The notes beneath the pieces are model-generated. The model saw only the letters and a program-made list of their open reading frames with translations. It ran no database searches and was not told the origin of the DNA. Both the position numbers and the translations under genes were made by a program. Positions 1-11,149 of a stretch of 64,000 bases of DNA are shown one piece after another; within the stretch, counting starts at the first letter, position 1; every line of letters starts with the position of its first letter. The stretch comes from Craterostigma plantagineum (Eukaryota > Streptophyta > Magnoliopsida > Lamiales > Linderniaceae), in assembly GCA_027422505.1 (NCBI GenBank), contig JAPQWV010001098.1, forward strand, positions 61,001 to 125,000. The letters are read 5' to 3'.

Positions 1-717
1 GTAGACGGCATAGCCTTTTAGAATTTTCGTCTTTTTAGGCGGTGATTTAGGAACCCATTTGGGTTGAACCTTGCAGGGAATATTAATTTCAGCTCGGACA
101 AATGCTTTAGTAGGCTTGAGCATGGAAAAGATCTTTTTCATTGTTTAGTCTCCTAAAGTGCTTTGGTGATTCGATGTTAACAGGATACCTTAAATGAGAA
201 CAAGCATGAATAGCGCCATATAGAATGATTAGTTTTTATTGCCGAAGTAGAGCCTGTTTTGAAATTTATGCTTCTAACGGTGGTAGGCTAGTGAACATGT
301 AGAAGCAATTATTTGAACAGAAGAAACAGCTCTTTTATTTCTACGAGTGTCTTTTATTTTTACAGAAGGAGATATTTTATTAATTGTATTCAAATCTACG
401 AGCTCCTTCGACTCTAAAGCTTGCTCTATGCTCCCTAGAGACGCAAGTGAAACAGGATTAGATTTAGAATATTTTAAAGTACTATTCTTATTTTTAAGAT
501 CTTTTGAAGGCGCTTTTTCTTTCTTCACGCTTTTCGGAATGATATTTGCGGTTGAGGGAGATGAGTGAGAAATAGCTTGTGGGATTGAGGAAGCTTTGAG
601 ATTTTCCATCTCTTTTAGGAATTTTTTTTTTCAGCATCAAAATGCTCCCTTTCTTTTTCTAAAGAAGCTCTTAACCCTTCTATTTTCCTAATAATAGGGG
701 GTAGATAGAGAGAATTT

Positions 718-996
718 TCAGAATTTCGGATGAAAGACCACCTGGAATCCTTTGTCACAGAATTGGCCTATGTTGAACAAGTAATGGCGGAGACCTACGA
801 CGTAAGAGACATCCTTGATTGTCAGATTTTCTAGAATGATGTCGCCAAGTCCTAGAATGGAAGCTGAGTCGTTGTTCCAAAATCTGACTTTTCCATTCTG
901 TCGGTCTTTGTAGATGCTCAGCAGCTCTTGTATTCCCGTCATGTGTGTGGAGCAACCAGAGTCAAGGTACCACACATGATGGATCTGCGAAAACAA
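718..996 (-). pseudogene. Copia aspartic protease fragment, array copy 1
   Basis: Minus-strand reading gives YLDSGCSTHMTG, where DSG is the retropepsin active-site triad of Copia elements, followed by the conserved ILGLGDIILENLTIKDVSYV stretch. The protein is cut after QVVFH by the tandem joint, so no integrase follows. No gag or pol continues in frame; it is a fragment, not a gene. Confidence 0.85.
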
Positions 997-1866
997 ATTT
1001 AAAGAGCTTTAGGTACCCACTTACAAATGGGTCATCTCAGATTAACAGATTTTATCTTTGGTTCGGATATGGTTCCTAAACTACTGTTAGTAGGAGCTTT
1101 AACAACCCAAGTCACTCGAGAAGGAGTTGAGTTGGGTTTGCCCTTTGTAGACGGCATAGCCTTTTAGAATTTACGTCTTTTTAGGCGGTGATTTAGGAAC
1201 CCATTTGGGTTGAACCTTGCAGGGAATATTAATTTCAGCTCGGACAAATGCTTTAGTAGGCTTTAGCATGGAAAAGATCTTTTTCATTGTTTAGTCTCCT
1301 AAAGTGCTTTGGTGATTCGATGTTAACAGGATACCTTAAATGAGAACAAGCATGAATAGCGCCATATAGAATGATTAGTTTTTATTGCCGAAGTAGAGCC
1401 TGTTTTGAAATTTATGCTTCTAACGGTGTAGGCTGAAGTGAACATGTAGAAGCAATTATTTGAACAGAAGAAACAGCTCTTTTATTTCTACGAGTGTCTT
1501 TTATTTTTACAAAAGGAGATATTTTCTTAATTGCATTCAAATCTACGAGCTCCTTCGACTCTAAAGCTCGCTCTATGCTCCCTAGAGACGCAAGTGAAAC
1601 AGGATTAGATTTAGAATATTTTAAAGTACTATTCTTATTTTTAAGATCTTTTGAAGGCGCTTTTTCTTTCTTCACGCTTTTCAGAATGATATTTGCGGTT
1701 GAGGGAGATGAGTGAGAAATAGCTTGTGGGATTGAGGAAGCTTTGAGATTTTCCATCTCTTTTAGGAATTTTTTCTTTTCAGCATCAAAATGCTCCCTTT
1801 CTTTTTTCTAAAGAAGCTCTTAACCCTTCTATTTTCCTAATAATAGGGGGTAGATAGAGAGAATTT

Positions 1867-2124
1867 TCAGAATTTCGGATGAAAGACCACCTGGAATCCT
1901 TTGTCACAGAATTGGCCTATGTTGAACAAGTTATGGCGGAGACCTACGACGTAAGAGACATCCTTGATTGTCAGATTTTCTAGAATGATGTCGCCAAGTC
2001 CTAGAATGGAAGTTGAGTCGTTGTTCCGAAATCTGACTTTTCCATTCTGTCGGTCTTTGTAGTTGCTCAGCAGCTCTTGTATTCCCGTCATGTGTGTGGA
2101 GCAACCAGAGTCAAGGTACCACAC
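1867..2124 (-). pseudogene. Copia aspartic protease fragment, array copy 2
   Basis: Same segment as copy 1, with the DSGCSTHMTG active site and an open frame to the joint after QVVFH. It differs from copy 1 at a few codons (for example SNYKDR instead of SIYKDR), which shows the copies have drifted since duplication. Confidence 0.85.
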
Positions 2125-3009
2125 ATGATGGATCTGCGAAAATAAATTTAAAGAGCTTTAGGTACCCACTTACAAATGGGTCATCTCAGATTAACAGATT
2201 TTATCTTTGGTTCGGATATGGTTCCTAAACTACTGTTAGTAGGAGCTTTAACAACCCAAGTCACTCGAGAAGGAGTTGAGTTGGGTTTGCCCTTTGTAGA
2301 CGGCATAGCCTTTTAGAATTTTCGTCTTTTTAGGCGGTGATTTAGGAACCCATTTGGGTTGAACCTTGCAGGGAATATTAATTTCAGCTCGGACAAATGT
2401 TTTAGTAGGCTTGAGCATGGAAAAGATCTTTTTCATTGTTTAGTCTCCTAAAGTTCTTTGGTGATTCGATGTTAACAGGATACCTTAAATGAGAACAAGC
2501 ATGAATAGCACCATATAGAATGATTAGTTTTTATTGCCAAAGTAGTGCCTGTTTTGAAATTTATGCTTCTAACGGTGGTAGGCTGAAGTGAACATGTAGA
2601 AGCAATTATTTGAACAGAAGAAAGAACTCTTTTATTTCTACGAGTGTCTTTTATTTTTACAGAAGGAGATATTTTCTTAATTGCATTCAAACCTACGAGC
2701 TCCTTCGACTCTAAAGCTCGCTCTATGCTCCCTAGAGACGCAAGTGAAACAGGATTAGATTTAGAATATTTTAATGTACTATTCTTATTTTTAAGATCTT
2801 TTGAAGGCGCTTTTCTTTCTTCACGCTTTTCAGAATGATATTTGCGGTTGAGGGAGATGAGTGAGAAATAGCTTGTGGGATTGAGGAAGCTTTGAGATTT
2901 TCCATCTCTTTTAGGAATTTTTTCTTTTCAGCATCAAAATTCTCCCTTTCTTTTTCTAAAGAAGCTCTTAACCCTTCTATTTTCCTAATAATAGGGGGTA
3001 GATAGAGAG

Positions 3010-3270
3010 AATTTTCAGAATTTCGGATGAAAGACCACCTGGAATCCTTTGTCACAGAATTGGCCTATGTTGAACAAGTTATGGCGGAGACCTAGACGTA
3101 AGAGACATCCTTGATTGTCAGATTTCTAGAATGATGTCGCCAAGTCCTAGAATGGGAGCTGAGTCGTTGTTCCGAAATCTGACTTTTCCATTCTGTCGGT
3201 CTTTGTAGTTGCTCAGCAGCTCTTATATTCCCGTCATGTGTGTGGAGCAACCAGAGTCAAGGTACCACAC
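3010..3270 (-). pseudogene. Copia aspartic protease fragment, array copy 3 (frameshifted)
   Basis: Aligned with copies 1 and 2 this unit lacks one base near 3094 (cctagacg for cctacgacg) and one near 3122 (gatttctag for gattttctag), so the frame is broken twice inside the protease. It precedes, on the minus strand, the copy-2 linker. Confidence 0.8.
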
Positions 3271-4160
3271 ATGATGGATCTGCGAAAACAAATTTAAAGA
3301 GCTTTAGGTACCCACTTATAAATGGGTCATCTCAGATTAACAGATTTTATCTTTAGTTCGGATATGGTTCATAAACTACTGTTAGTAGGAGCTTTAACAA
3401 CCCAAGTCACTCGAGAAGGAGTTGAGTTGGGTTTGCCCTTTGTAGACGGCATAGCCTTTTTGGCTTTCGTCTTTTTAGGCGGTGATTTAGGAACCCATTT
3501 GGGTTGAACCTTGCAGGGAATATTAATTTCAGCTCGGACAAATGCTTTAGTAGGCTTGAGCATGGAAAAGATCTTTTTCATTGTTTAGTCTCCTAAAGTG
3601 CTTTGGTGATTCGATGTTAACAGGATACCTTAAATGAGAACAAGCATGAATAGCGCCATATAGAATGATTAGTTTTTATTGCCGAAGTAGTGCATGTTTT
3701 GAAATTTATGCTTCTAACGGTGGTAGGCTGAAGTGAACATGTAGAAGCAATTATTTGAACAGAAGAAACAGCTCTTTTATTTCTACGAGTGTCTTTTATT
3801 TTTACAGAAGGAGATATTTTCTTAATTGCATTCAAATCTACGAGCTCCTTCGACTCAAAAGCTTGCTCTATGCTCCCTAGAGACGCAAGTGAAACAGGAT
3901 TAGATTTAGAATATTTTAAAGTACTATTCTTATTTTTAAGATCTTTTGAAGGCGCTTTTTCTTTCTTCACGCTTTTCAGAATGATATTTGCGGTTGAGGG
4001 AGATGAGTGAGAAATAGCTTGTGGGATTGAGGAAGCTTTGAGATTTTTCTTTTAGGAATTTTTTCTTTTCAGCATCAAAATGCTCCCTTTCTTTTTCTAA
4101 AGAAGATCTTAACCCTTCTATTTTCCTAATAATAGGGGGTAGATAGAGAGAATTTTCAGA

Positions 4161-6152
4161 TAAACCTTTTGGCTTTTCTCTTGGCTTCTTCTATTTCATA
4201 AGTTTCTTTTTCCCCAGTGAAAGCCATGAGAGAGGTTAGTCCGAGACCCATGTATTTGACATCGTATAGTTGCTTACAATCAACTTTCTTCAAATGACAT
4301 GGATTTCAAAACCTAAGTCATACTTATAATCATAAAATTCTAAGTCCTTGGGCTGATTCAAAATATAGTCTGTTCCGATTGTCCCTTCTTTACTATAAGA
4401 TCATCCAATTTTTTGATTTTAGCGTACAACATCTTACGCTCTTCTCCTAATAGAGCAAAATAATTTTCAATCGTCAATTTGGCGGCTTCACAGGCATCAA
4501 GATTTTTCCTAAGTTTACAAACCCTATCTAATTCGGTTTCTAGGTTGGTGATCCTAGTAGTCGCTTCTGTTAACCTCCAATTGATGTTAACTTTCTCATT
4601 GAGATTTCTAACTTGGCAATTGTAGTTATTTTCTATCCTGTCTTCTAATTCTTTAATTTTTAGATCATGCTGCTCTTTTGGAGGTTTTTTAGTCTCTCTA
4701 GAATGTAGGCTCTTAGAGAGTTCTTCTATTTTCGCACTAAAGCTCCTATGTTATGATTCGAGACTAGTAATTTTCTCCTGAGATTTGACTAGTTTGTTCT
4801 CTACTCCCTTTACGCTTTTCTGCTCACGTTTCATGTTAGTGTATGCTAATTGATACGATTCTAACATGGTCAATAATGTGGAAGGAGAAACTACCTCTTC
4901 AGAAGGTTCGGATGCTTGGTCTTCGTCCGTCTGTTCCGAGGTTTCGACATCTGAATGCTCGCCCAGGCGGGCCATTAAGGCTAAATTCTCCTCTTCTGAG
5001 CTAGACGTGTCCTCGAGCCAGTGGACTTGTTCAGCCATTAATGCTACTCCTGCTTCCTTTTGCTTCGTGAGTTGAAGCTTCTTGGAGTAGTAGTTAGCGT
5101 CTCTCTTCTTTGGAAGAGTGCTTTCTCTGGCAAAATGACCAGATTTTCCGTAGTTAAAGCACTTGGTCGGTTCTTTAAAGGCTTTGACTTCGGAGGTCTC
5201 AGGTGTATGTTCTTTGTTCCTTGAGCTTGAGGTCCGAAGTCGATTGGCTGATGATGAGGACTTCATTTTGAAGTATCGTTTGCTCATCATCTTTCCAATT
5301 AATGCCAACAGCTTTCCCCGCGCTTTCATGTTAGGCTCCATGTCTGAATCTGTTTCATCTTCAGACTCTGAGGGAGTAGGAGGCTTGATGATCTTTTCTT
5401 TTCGTGTTTTTGAGCTTCTCTTCTCTGAGACTAGGGCAACTGAGTCGTCGATAAGTTTGCCCTTCTTCTCCTTCTGAATCTCGCTAACATCTTCCCCGTG
5501 TTGTGCGAGATTGTCGTACATGGCATGGATATCCAGCTCCTCAAGCTCTTTATTTTAGTGGATTTGAGCGGATATCTTCTTCCATTCGGAGGGCAGAGAG
5601 GAAAGAAATCGGATGTTTGTTTCCATGTTCGCCTTCTTGATTTCAATCTTAATCATCTCATTTAGGAGAGTGAGATATCTTTGGTAAAGATCAGTAAGCT
5701 TTCCTTGGATTTAGCTCGGAAGGAATTATAGGCCGTTAGAATGTTTGCCTTTTCGGCCTTGATGCCGACTTCTGTTCGTTGTATCATCTTATGCAGCTCA
5801 TCCCACATTCCCTTTGCTGTTGGGATGCTGTCTATCCGTCGATAGAGGTCGTTTGGATGCGTTGCATTAAGGTGTTCTTGGCCATAGGATCAGCCTTTGC
5901 TCTCACTCTTTCCTCTGCGGTGTACTCTCTAGGCTCTTTAAGTCGTGTAGATGCAAGGATCGGAGGGTTAGCTGAGTTGTCACCAGGCACATTTACCCAG
6001 AACTGAGCTGGGCCTTGCTCAAGTGAACTGAGAAGGTCATCTGCTTGATCTTTTAGCTCAATAAAATTCAGAAATCGACTTCTCCACACTGTATATTCGC
6101 CTCTTTTTAGGATGGGGGGACGGTTGTCATTTTCAAGTGAATAGGCGTCCAT
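4161..6152 (-). pseudogene. Copia A gag (nucleocapsid, coiled-coil region), broken
   Basis: The gag start is visible at 6152 on the minus strand (MDAYSLENDNRPP, then a WRSRFLNFIE-type core and WVNVPGDN), typical of plant Copia gag. Downstream an open stretch (5521-4751) is Ser/Glu-rich and holds the zinc knuckle at about 5118-5165, but it reads CFNYGKSGHFARES. The second and fourth metal-binding cysteines have become Tyr and Ser, so the CCHC knuckle is dead; the intact version CFNCGKPGHLSREC is present in Copia E at about 34.5 kb. Several stops and frame changes lie between the pieces (around 5530, 5715 and 4750). A heptad-like Leu/Lys/Glu region follows to 4161, where the protease array begins. 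Gag would coat the element RNA and build the virus-like particle. Confidence 0.85.
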
Positions 6153-7111
6153 CTTTGTTTTTCGAGTTGATTAAGTATCTTCGTTGGTTGTTTTGATAGT
6201 AGGGCTGATGCTTTGTGCTTTACAAGTAGCAAATTAGTTAGTAGTGTTTGATCTAAAGCTGTCGAGAATTATTTTTGATTCAATCTTTAAAGTTGATCGA
6301 AAATAATTGTGTCGAAATAAAATGTATTGACTACTGTTCTCGTGCGAGAAATTTTTGTCAGCGAAAAATTTTACGAGCAAAAATTATGTTTGAAATCTTT
6401 CGGTCGAGAAAATCTCTTAATCGTGAATTTATTTCGATCGCAAAGAAACAGTATGTTTGGTAAGTTTCTCGCTCAGTCAAAATAAATTTGTTGGCTGAAA
6501 ACTTTTCTCGAACGCAAATGATTTTCGCTTAGTCAAATGTTTTTTTGACAGAAAGTTTTACGCGTGCAGAGGTCAAAATTGGTCTTCTTCGAAAAAGTTT
6601 TTCGCGTAGTAATGCTCGAGAAATTTTTCAACTAAAGTCGTTTTTGATAAAGACGACTTTAAGTCTGACTTTGGATTCTGATCGAGTAAAATTTTCGCCC
6701 CCAGTTTTCGATCGAGAAATTAATCTGATCGAAAACCTAGCGAGAAAAATTGAGATAATCGAAAAAAATCACAAAATACAATAAACACCGATTCAAGTAA
6801 AAACGATGAATTAGACTCTGAAATTACAGGTAATTGCTCGTAATCAGATAAGGAATACGCACGAACACACAACTAAACACATTATGAAGCAAAACATGTC
6901 GAATTTGATCAAAATCAGTATGTGTTCTAAACAAATTTCACGTGAAACAGTGATTAACCCAATCTGATCGATTCTGCTAAATTGAAGTTCAAACAGCTAC
7001 GAATCTAATCGCAATCAAAGTTTAACGCTAAATCAAGCACAGTAACATCAAATTCACCCCAATTAAGCACTGAATTTGAGCTATTGGATCGATTCAAAAC
7101 AGAACGAATTT
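6153..7111 (-). other. Copia A 5' untranslated leader, rich in TCGAGAAA-like words
   Basis: This 0.96 kb lies between the primer-binding site and the gag ATG of Copia A and shows no credible coding. Words of the type TCGAGAAA, TTTTCGATCG and CGAGAAATTTTT recur many times between about 6280 and 6770. The matching leader of Copia E (35498-36542) carries the same pattern, so it is a family property rather than noise. Confidence 0.7.
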
Positions 7112-7123
7112 GCTCTGATATCA
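7112..7123 (-). promoter_or_regulatory. Copia A primer-binding site (initiator Met tRNA)
   Basis: The minus strand reads TGATATCAGAGC, one base from TGGTATCAGAGC, the complement of the 3' end of plant initiator Met tRNA. It sits two bases inside the LTR end (TAACA), where reverse transcription of a minus-strand Copia element would be primed. Confidence 0.85.
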
Positions 7124-7125
7124 AT

Positions 7126-7320
7126 TGTTATGTCCTGATTTATCAACTCAACGATCCTAGACTTGAATCCTAAGGTAATCGATTAGAACTATACAATTTG
7201 AAGAACAATCGAAAACCTTTCGCTAGAGTGCGCGAGAGGGAAACTTTGTAGTGAGAGAATGATTTCTGATTTTCACTCTCTAGTGAGAGAATGATTTTTT
7301 ATTTTCTGATTTTCTCTCTC
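7126..7320 (-). mobile_element. Copia A 5' LTR, truncated
   Basis: Starts TGTTATGTCC on the plus strand and matches the first ~190 bp of the full LTR at 10722-11071. It contains a private repeat of the gtgagagaatgatttctgatttt stretch and stops at the tctctctc run, where viral sequence begins. The rest of the LTR is missing. Confidence 0.8.
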
Positions 7321-8550
7321 TTCATTTTTCCCTTTTGTATATTCATCCTTCTTGAAATTATTTCAAAAGGACTCGGAGGTTCTCTTTGTTGATGATTATT
7401 AATCATGTCCTTGTATTGAGATATTTTCTCTTCGATTTTATCAATGGTCTGCTGACTTTCATAATCGCCAGTAGCAGTCTTTCGAATCATCTTTTTCCAA
7501 AATTTTATATAAAAATTTCGCTTGAGACAAGGAATTTTTTGTTGGGTATAACCCACTTCTAGAGTCCATCTCCAAATCCAAGGAATACTGAATTCAGTAT
7601 AAAAATGTAAAGAAGCCATCCCTTCGATACATTCATGCTTATGCTCCGCTTCCATTAGATTTGGAGAAATTTTTACCCATTCTTGGTATAATCCAAAGAA
7701 AGGTTCTCTAAGAATTTCAATTGAGGCTCCATAAGAAAGCCAACATTGTTAAAACTAATTTGGTATTTCGGCCTTATAAACATCAGCACAAATTTTTATT
7801 CACCAAGAATATTTTTTGTTTTCATTTTGGTATAAAAAGACTTTATAAAAGGCATCGCTATAATCAAAATAATTAAATTTAACTAGAGTTTTTAACTCAG
7901 GATGAAAATATTCTCTACCCTTTAAAGGGTGAGTAGCCCATTTTTCAGACGAAATAATTAGCTTGAAAAAAATTTTACTTAAGGTATAACCTTTTTTCAA
8001 GGCAGTTTGGGAATTTCACGCTGTAAAATGTTCAAAATCGCACGTTCCTGTGGATTTAAGAATATATTCATAATTATCAAGATTTTTATAAAATGTGGCA
8101 GCATAGGATGCTTATCAAAATACCTTGACATTAAAGTCCAGGGTTCATCAGTCCATTTTAAATCTTTAAATTCGAGTAATATTATTACCTCTGTATGAGA
8201 AAATTTTGAATAACATCTTCTTCCTCCGCAATTACTTTAGCGTAAGAAGTGCCTTCATTAGAAGACTTAGATTTTTGCTTTTTGAATTCAAGAAATTCTT
8301 TATAAATTTGTTAATCTTCGCTGCTCAAAGTATTACTTGAGGAACTGAGAATTTTAGCGCAATTACGTTAGCGTAAGAAGTGCCTTCATTAGAAGACTTA
8401 GCTTTTTGCTTTTTGAATTCAAGAAATTCTTTATAAATTTGTTGATCTTCGCTGCTCAAAGTATTAGTTGAGGAGACTGAGAATTTTTCTTTGACTAACT
8501 TTTTATTGCCCATTGGAGTAATAACCTTTTTTCCACTTCTATTAGACGGG
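7321..8550 (-). pseudogene. Endogenous caulimovirid, region downstream of RNase H (ORF2-like), broken
   Basis: Minus-strand fragments follow directly on the RNase H region: a Lys/Ser-rich linker with SYANVIALKFS (8600-8325), a segment with LVKFNYFDYSDAFYKVFLYQ (8000-7800), and a segment with IPWIWRWTLEVGY (7655-7299). I recognise this order from endogenous florendovirus-like loci, where an ORF of unknown function lies after RNase H; that assignment is from memory of the group and unverified. The pieces are in different frames with stops between them. Bases 8239-8500 contain a 131 bp tandem duplication that adds to the damage. Nothing functional can be expressed. Confidence 0.6.
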
Positions 8551-10200
8551 AAATTTCTCCCAGATTGGGACATCTCTACAAAATTCATGAAAGATATCAC
8601 GAGTTAGATAATCAGGAAGGCTATTATCACTTCCTTTCTTATAAATAATTTCAAAGTCAAACGGGGATAAATGAGCTTGCCATCTCGCAAACATTTGTTT
8701 AGAGACGTCATGCTTAAAATCTTTCTGAAACATAAATTTTGCAGCCTAACAATCAGTCTTTATTAAAAACTTTTGATTATATGAATCATCTTGAAATTTA
8801 ATGACGCACTTAACGATAGCAAGTACTTCCCTAGCAATAGTAGCATAATTTTTCTGAGCATTATTCCATTTCCCGAATGGAATCTAATTAAATATTCTTT
8901 CTTATCTTCTGGAGAAACTTGTTTTACGATTCCTCCAAGCCTAAATAAGACGCATCAGTCTCAATAATTTTTGGCCAATTAGGGTTAGCAAGCATAAGAC
9001 ATGGCAAATGCGTAACTTTATTTTCCTAATTGCTTCAGTGTGACTATTTGTCCACTGGCAAGGAATCTTTTTCAACCTATCATATAAAATAGATGTGTCA
9101 GTCGCAAGATTTTTATAATAAGGAGAAATACATTTAAGACTCCCTAAAAATCTTTGAAGCTGAGTATTATCAAGAATTTAATCCGAAAATTTAGACGCAA
9201 ACTCAATACTTATACTAGTAGGATTAGAATGACCCTTTTCAATGGTATGACCTACAAATCTAACTTTAGTTTGAAATAAAACCATTTTGCGATAGATATA
9301 GCTAATCCATTTTGAATAGCAATTTTCTTAAAGATATCAAGATGTTTAAAATGAGTTTTAATATAAAATTAAAATATCATCAATATAAACGATAATAAAA
9401 TTGCTATAAGGAATAAAATTATCGTTCATAATATTTTGAAATTTAAAAGGAGAATTTTCAAACCAAAAGGCATTACGTTACATTCAAATTGTCCAATTGG
9501 AACTGTGAAAGCAGTTTTGTATCTATCTTCAGCTATTTGAATTTGCCAAAAACCTGATTTTAAATCAATTTTGAAAATATAATGCCATTAAAAAATCTAT
9601 TTAAAAGATCTTTTTTTATTAGGAATAGGATATCTAATCCATTTCAAAACTTTATTTAAGGGTTTCTAATTTATAACTAACCTGGGTGCTCCCCTTTCCT
9701 TTTCAGCATGATTATTAACATAAAATGCAGTGCATGACAAAGGTGATTTCGAAGGTTTTATTAAACCTTTCAGTAAAAGAGAAGCTATTTCTTTCTTAAA
9801 TAATTCTAATAATTCAGAATTCATTTGACAAGGACGAGCTTTAGTGGGAATATTTTTCTCACTAAAATCATCTTCATAGGGTAAAGAAACTAAATGCTTC
9901 TTTTTATTCTAAAAAGCATTAGGAAGATCGTTACATATTTGCAAAGTAAATTCATTATGTAGTAATTTAATTTTTTCCTGTAACTTAGGATTCTGAAGCT
10001 TATCTTCAATTGTAGGTACACTAACTTCTCGCTTAAGGTAATTTACCTGATTTTCTTTTTCTCTAATAAGAATAGAATCCTTAATTTCATTAAGAATCCT
10101 AGAAAAAGGTTCGGTAATAAATTCAAAGTAAAATTCTTTATTTTTGAAGCTTCCTCTTAATCCCTATTCATCTATATTCCTAATGGAAATATTTTCCTAA
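8551..10200 (-). pseudogene. Endogenous caulimovirid reverse transcriptase and RNase H, heavily broken
   Basis: On the minus strand, about 9475-9455 reads MPFGLK and 9393-9371 reads VYIDDIL, the RT catalytic box with the Ile typical of Caulimoviridae. RNase H follows: IETDASYL at about 8968-8945 (first catalytic Asp), then IKTDC near 8760 and an RWQAHLSPFDFEI / SLPDYLTR region at 8650-8560 that is typical of plant pararetrovirus polyproteins. Dozens of stops and frame changes break it throughout. The AT-rich, stop-dense sequence differs sharply from the flanking Copia. It is an old integrated copy of a plant pararetrovirus, closest by motif to petuvirus/florendovirus types; genus is uncertain. 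No movement or coat region remains. Confidence 0.8.
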
Positions 10201-10721
10201 GGAATGGAGTACCAAGTATTACTTGATTCGTAATATTCTTGACTAACAAGAATGACGTAGGAATACAGACCTTATTTTTACGAATAAAGGCCTTAGGAAT
10301 TTTATAATTTATTTGCAATTTTTCTCCTAGCGGAACTAAGAGAATGAGTTCTTTTGTGGAAATATTGGGTATGAATTATTCCTTCTTGGATGCAATTTAA
10401 ATATGCTCCACTATCGATTAAAGCTACAAGATTTTTCTAAAAATTGTGGTCTATCAGTAACGATATTTTCACTAACCATTTTTGAGAAGTAATAATTTCT
10501 AATGTAAATGGTAATTATTATCTTCAATATTTTCAGATGTACTAGCAAATTCTTCACTAGATTTGGATTCAACAATAATTTCTTTCCCTTTTTCTAATTT
10601 AGAAAATCTTCTTTCAAGGTCAATATGACTTAATTTTAAATTTTTAATTTCAGTTTTGAGGTTTGAAATTTAAGATGTTAAATCTCTAATATTGGTAGGA
10701 GATTCATTTTTATTGAGTTTA
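10201..10721 (-). pseudogene. Endogenous caulimovirid aspartic protease region, truncated
   Basis: The minus strand reads ALIDSGAYLN across about 10425-10395, with the DSGA active site of a retropepsin placed upstream of RT as expected in a caulimovirid polyprotein. A Lys/Glu-rich stretch precedes it up to 10717. The sequence then meets the first base of a Copia LTR at 10722, so everything upstream in the viral polyprotein is missing. Stops interrupt the frame. Confidence 0.7.
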
Positions 10722-11071
10722 TGTTAGGTCCTGATTTATCAACTCAACGATCCTAGACTTGAATCCTAAGGTAATCGATTAGAATTATCGAACTTGAAGA
10801 ACGATCAAAAACTTTTCTTTGCAGAGCACGAGAGGGAAACCTTGTAGTGAGAGAATGTTTTCTAATTTTCTCTCTCTAAAATTGGATTTTCAAGCCTTTC
10901 AGATCAATACTCAAATGTTCTCCATTAATCACAATGTTTGTACATCTATTTATACCAAACATACTTGGTATAACTAACAAACTAAATCCTAACTAAGGAC
11001 TATTACAATAAAAGCCCCAATCTACGAAGACAACTAATTAAATCAAAGCACAACTATATTGATATCCTACA
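10722..11071 (-). mobile_element. Copia B 3' LTR, complete (350 bp)
   Basis: Plus strand starts TGTTAGGTCC and ends GATATCCTACA, so it has TG...CA ends. It is followed at 11072-11085 by a purine-rich tract on the minus strand (AAAGAGGGAGAA), the polypurine tract expected just before a 3' LTR. It is very similar to the LTRs at 7126, 13959 and 36557. The tatttatacc stretch near 10950 could supply a TATA-like element on either strand. Confidence 0.88.
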
Positions 11072-11149
11072 TTCTCCCTCTTTGTGCTTGATTCCTCTTT
11101 CGCGCTGTCTGTCCTCATCGGGCATAATAAGATCTGCGCAAGTCCAGTG

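Larger units (their letters stand above)
1..4160 (-). repeat. Direct tandem array of a ~1.147 kb Copia gag-linker/protease segment (at least 3.6 copies)
   Basis: The same text recurs at offsets 1, 1147, 2296 and 3442, giving unit lengths of 1146-1149 bp. Read on the minus strand each unit holds the gag C-terminal linker (Lys/Ser-rich, starting with MENLKASSIPQAISHSS) and then the aspartic protease segment (WYLDSGCSTHMTG to the NIGQFCDKGFQVVFH stretch). Each protease copy stops at VVFH and runs straight back into the linker of the next unit (PKFRNSENSLYLPP), whereas the other copies in this window continue with ADRCRILDNQ, so this is the duplication joint. Four linker copies and three protease copies are present, and the first unit is cut by the window edge. 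Units differ by scattered substitutions and single-base indels only, so amplification is recent relative to the element. The array ends at about 4160, where unique gag sequence begins. Confidence 0.9.

Noticed and set aside
347..568. 73-codon plus-strand ORF, repeated at 1494-1715 and 3789-4010
   Set aside because: It is the antisense shadow of the Copia gag linker and repeats only because the array repeats.
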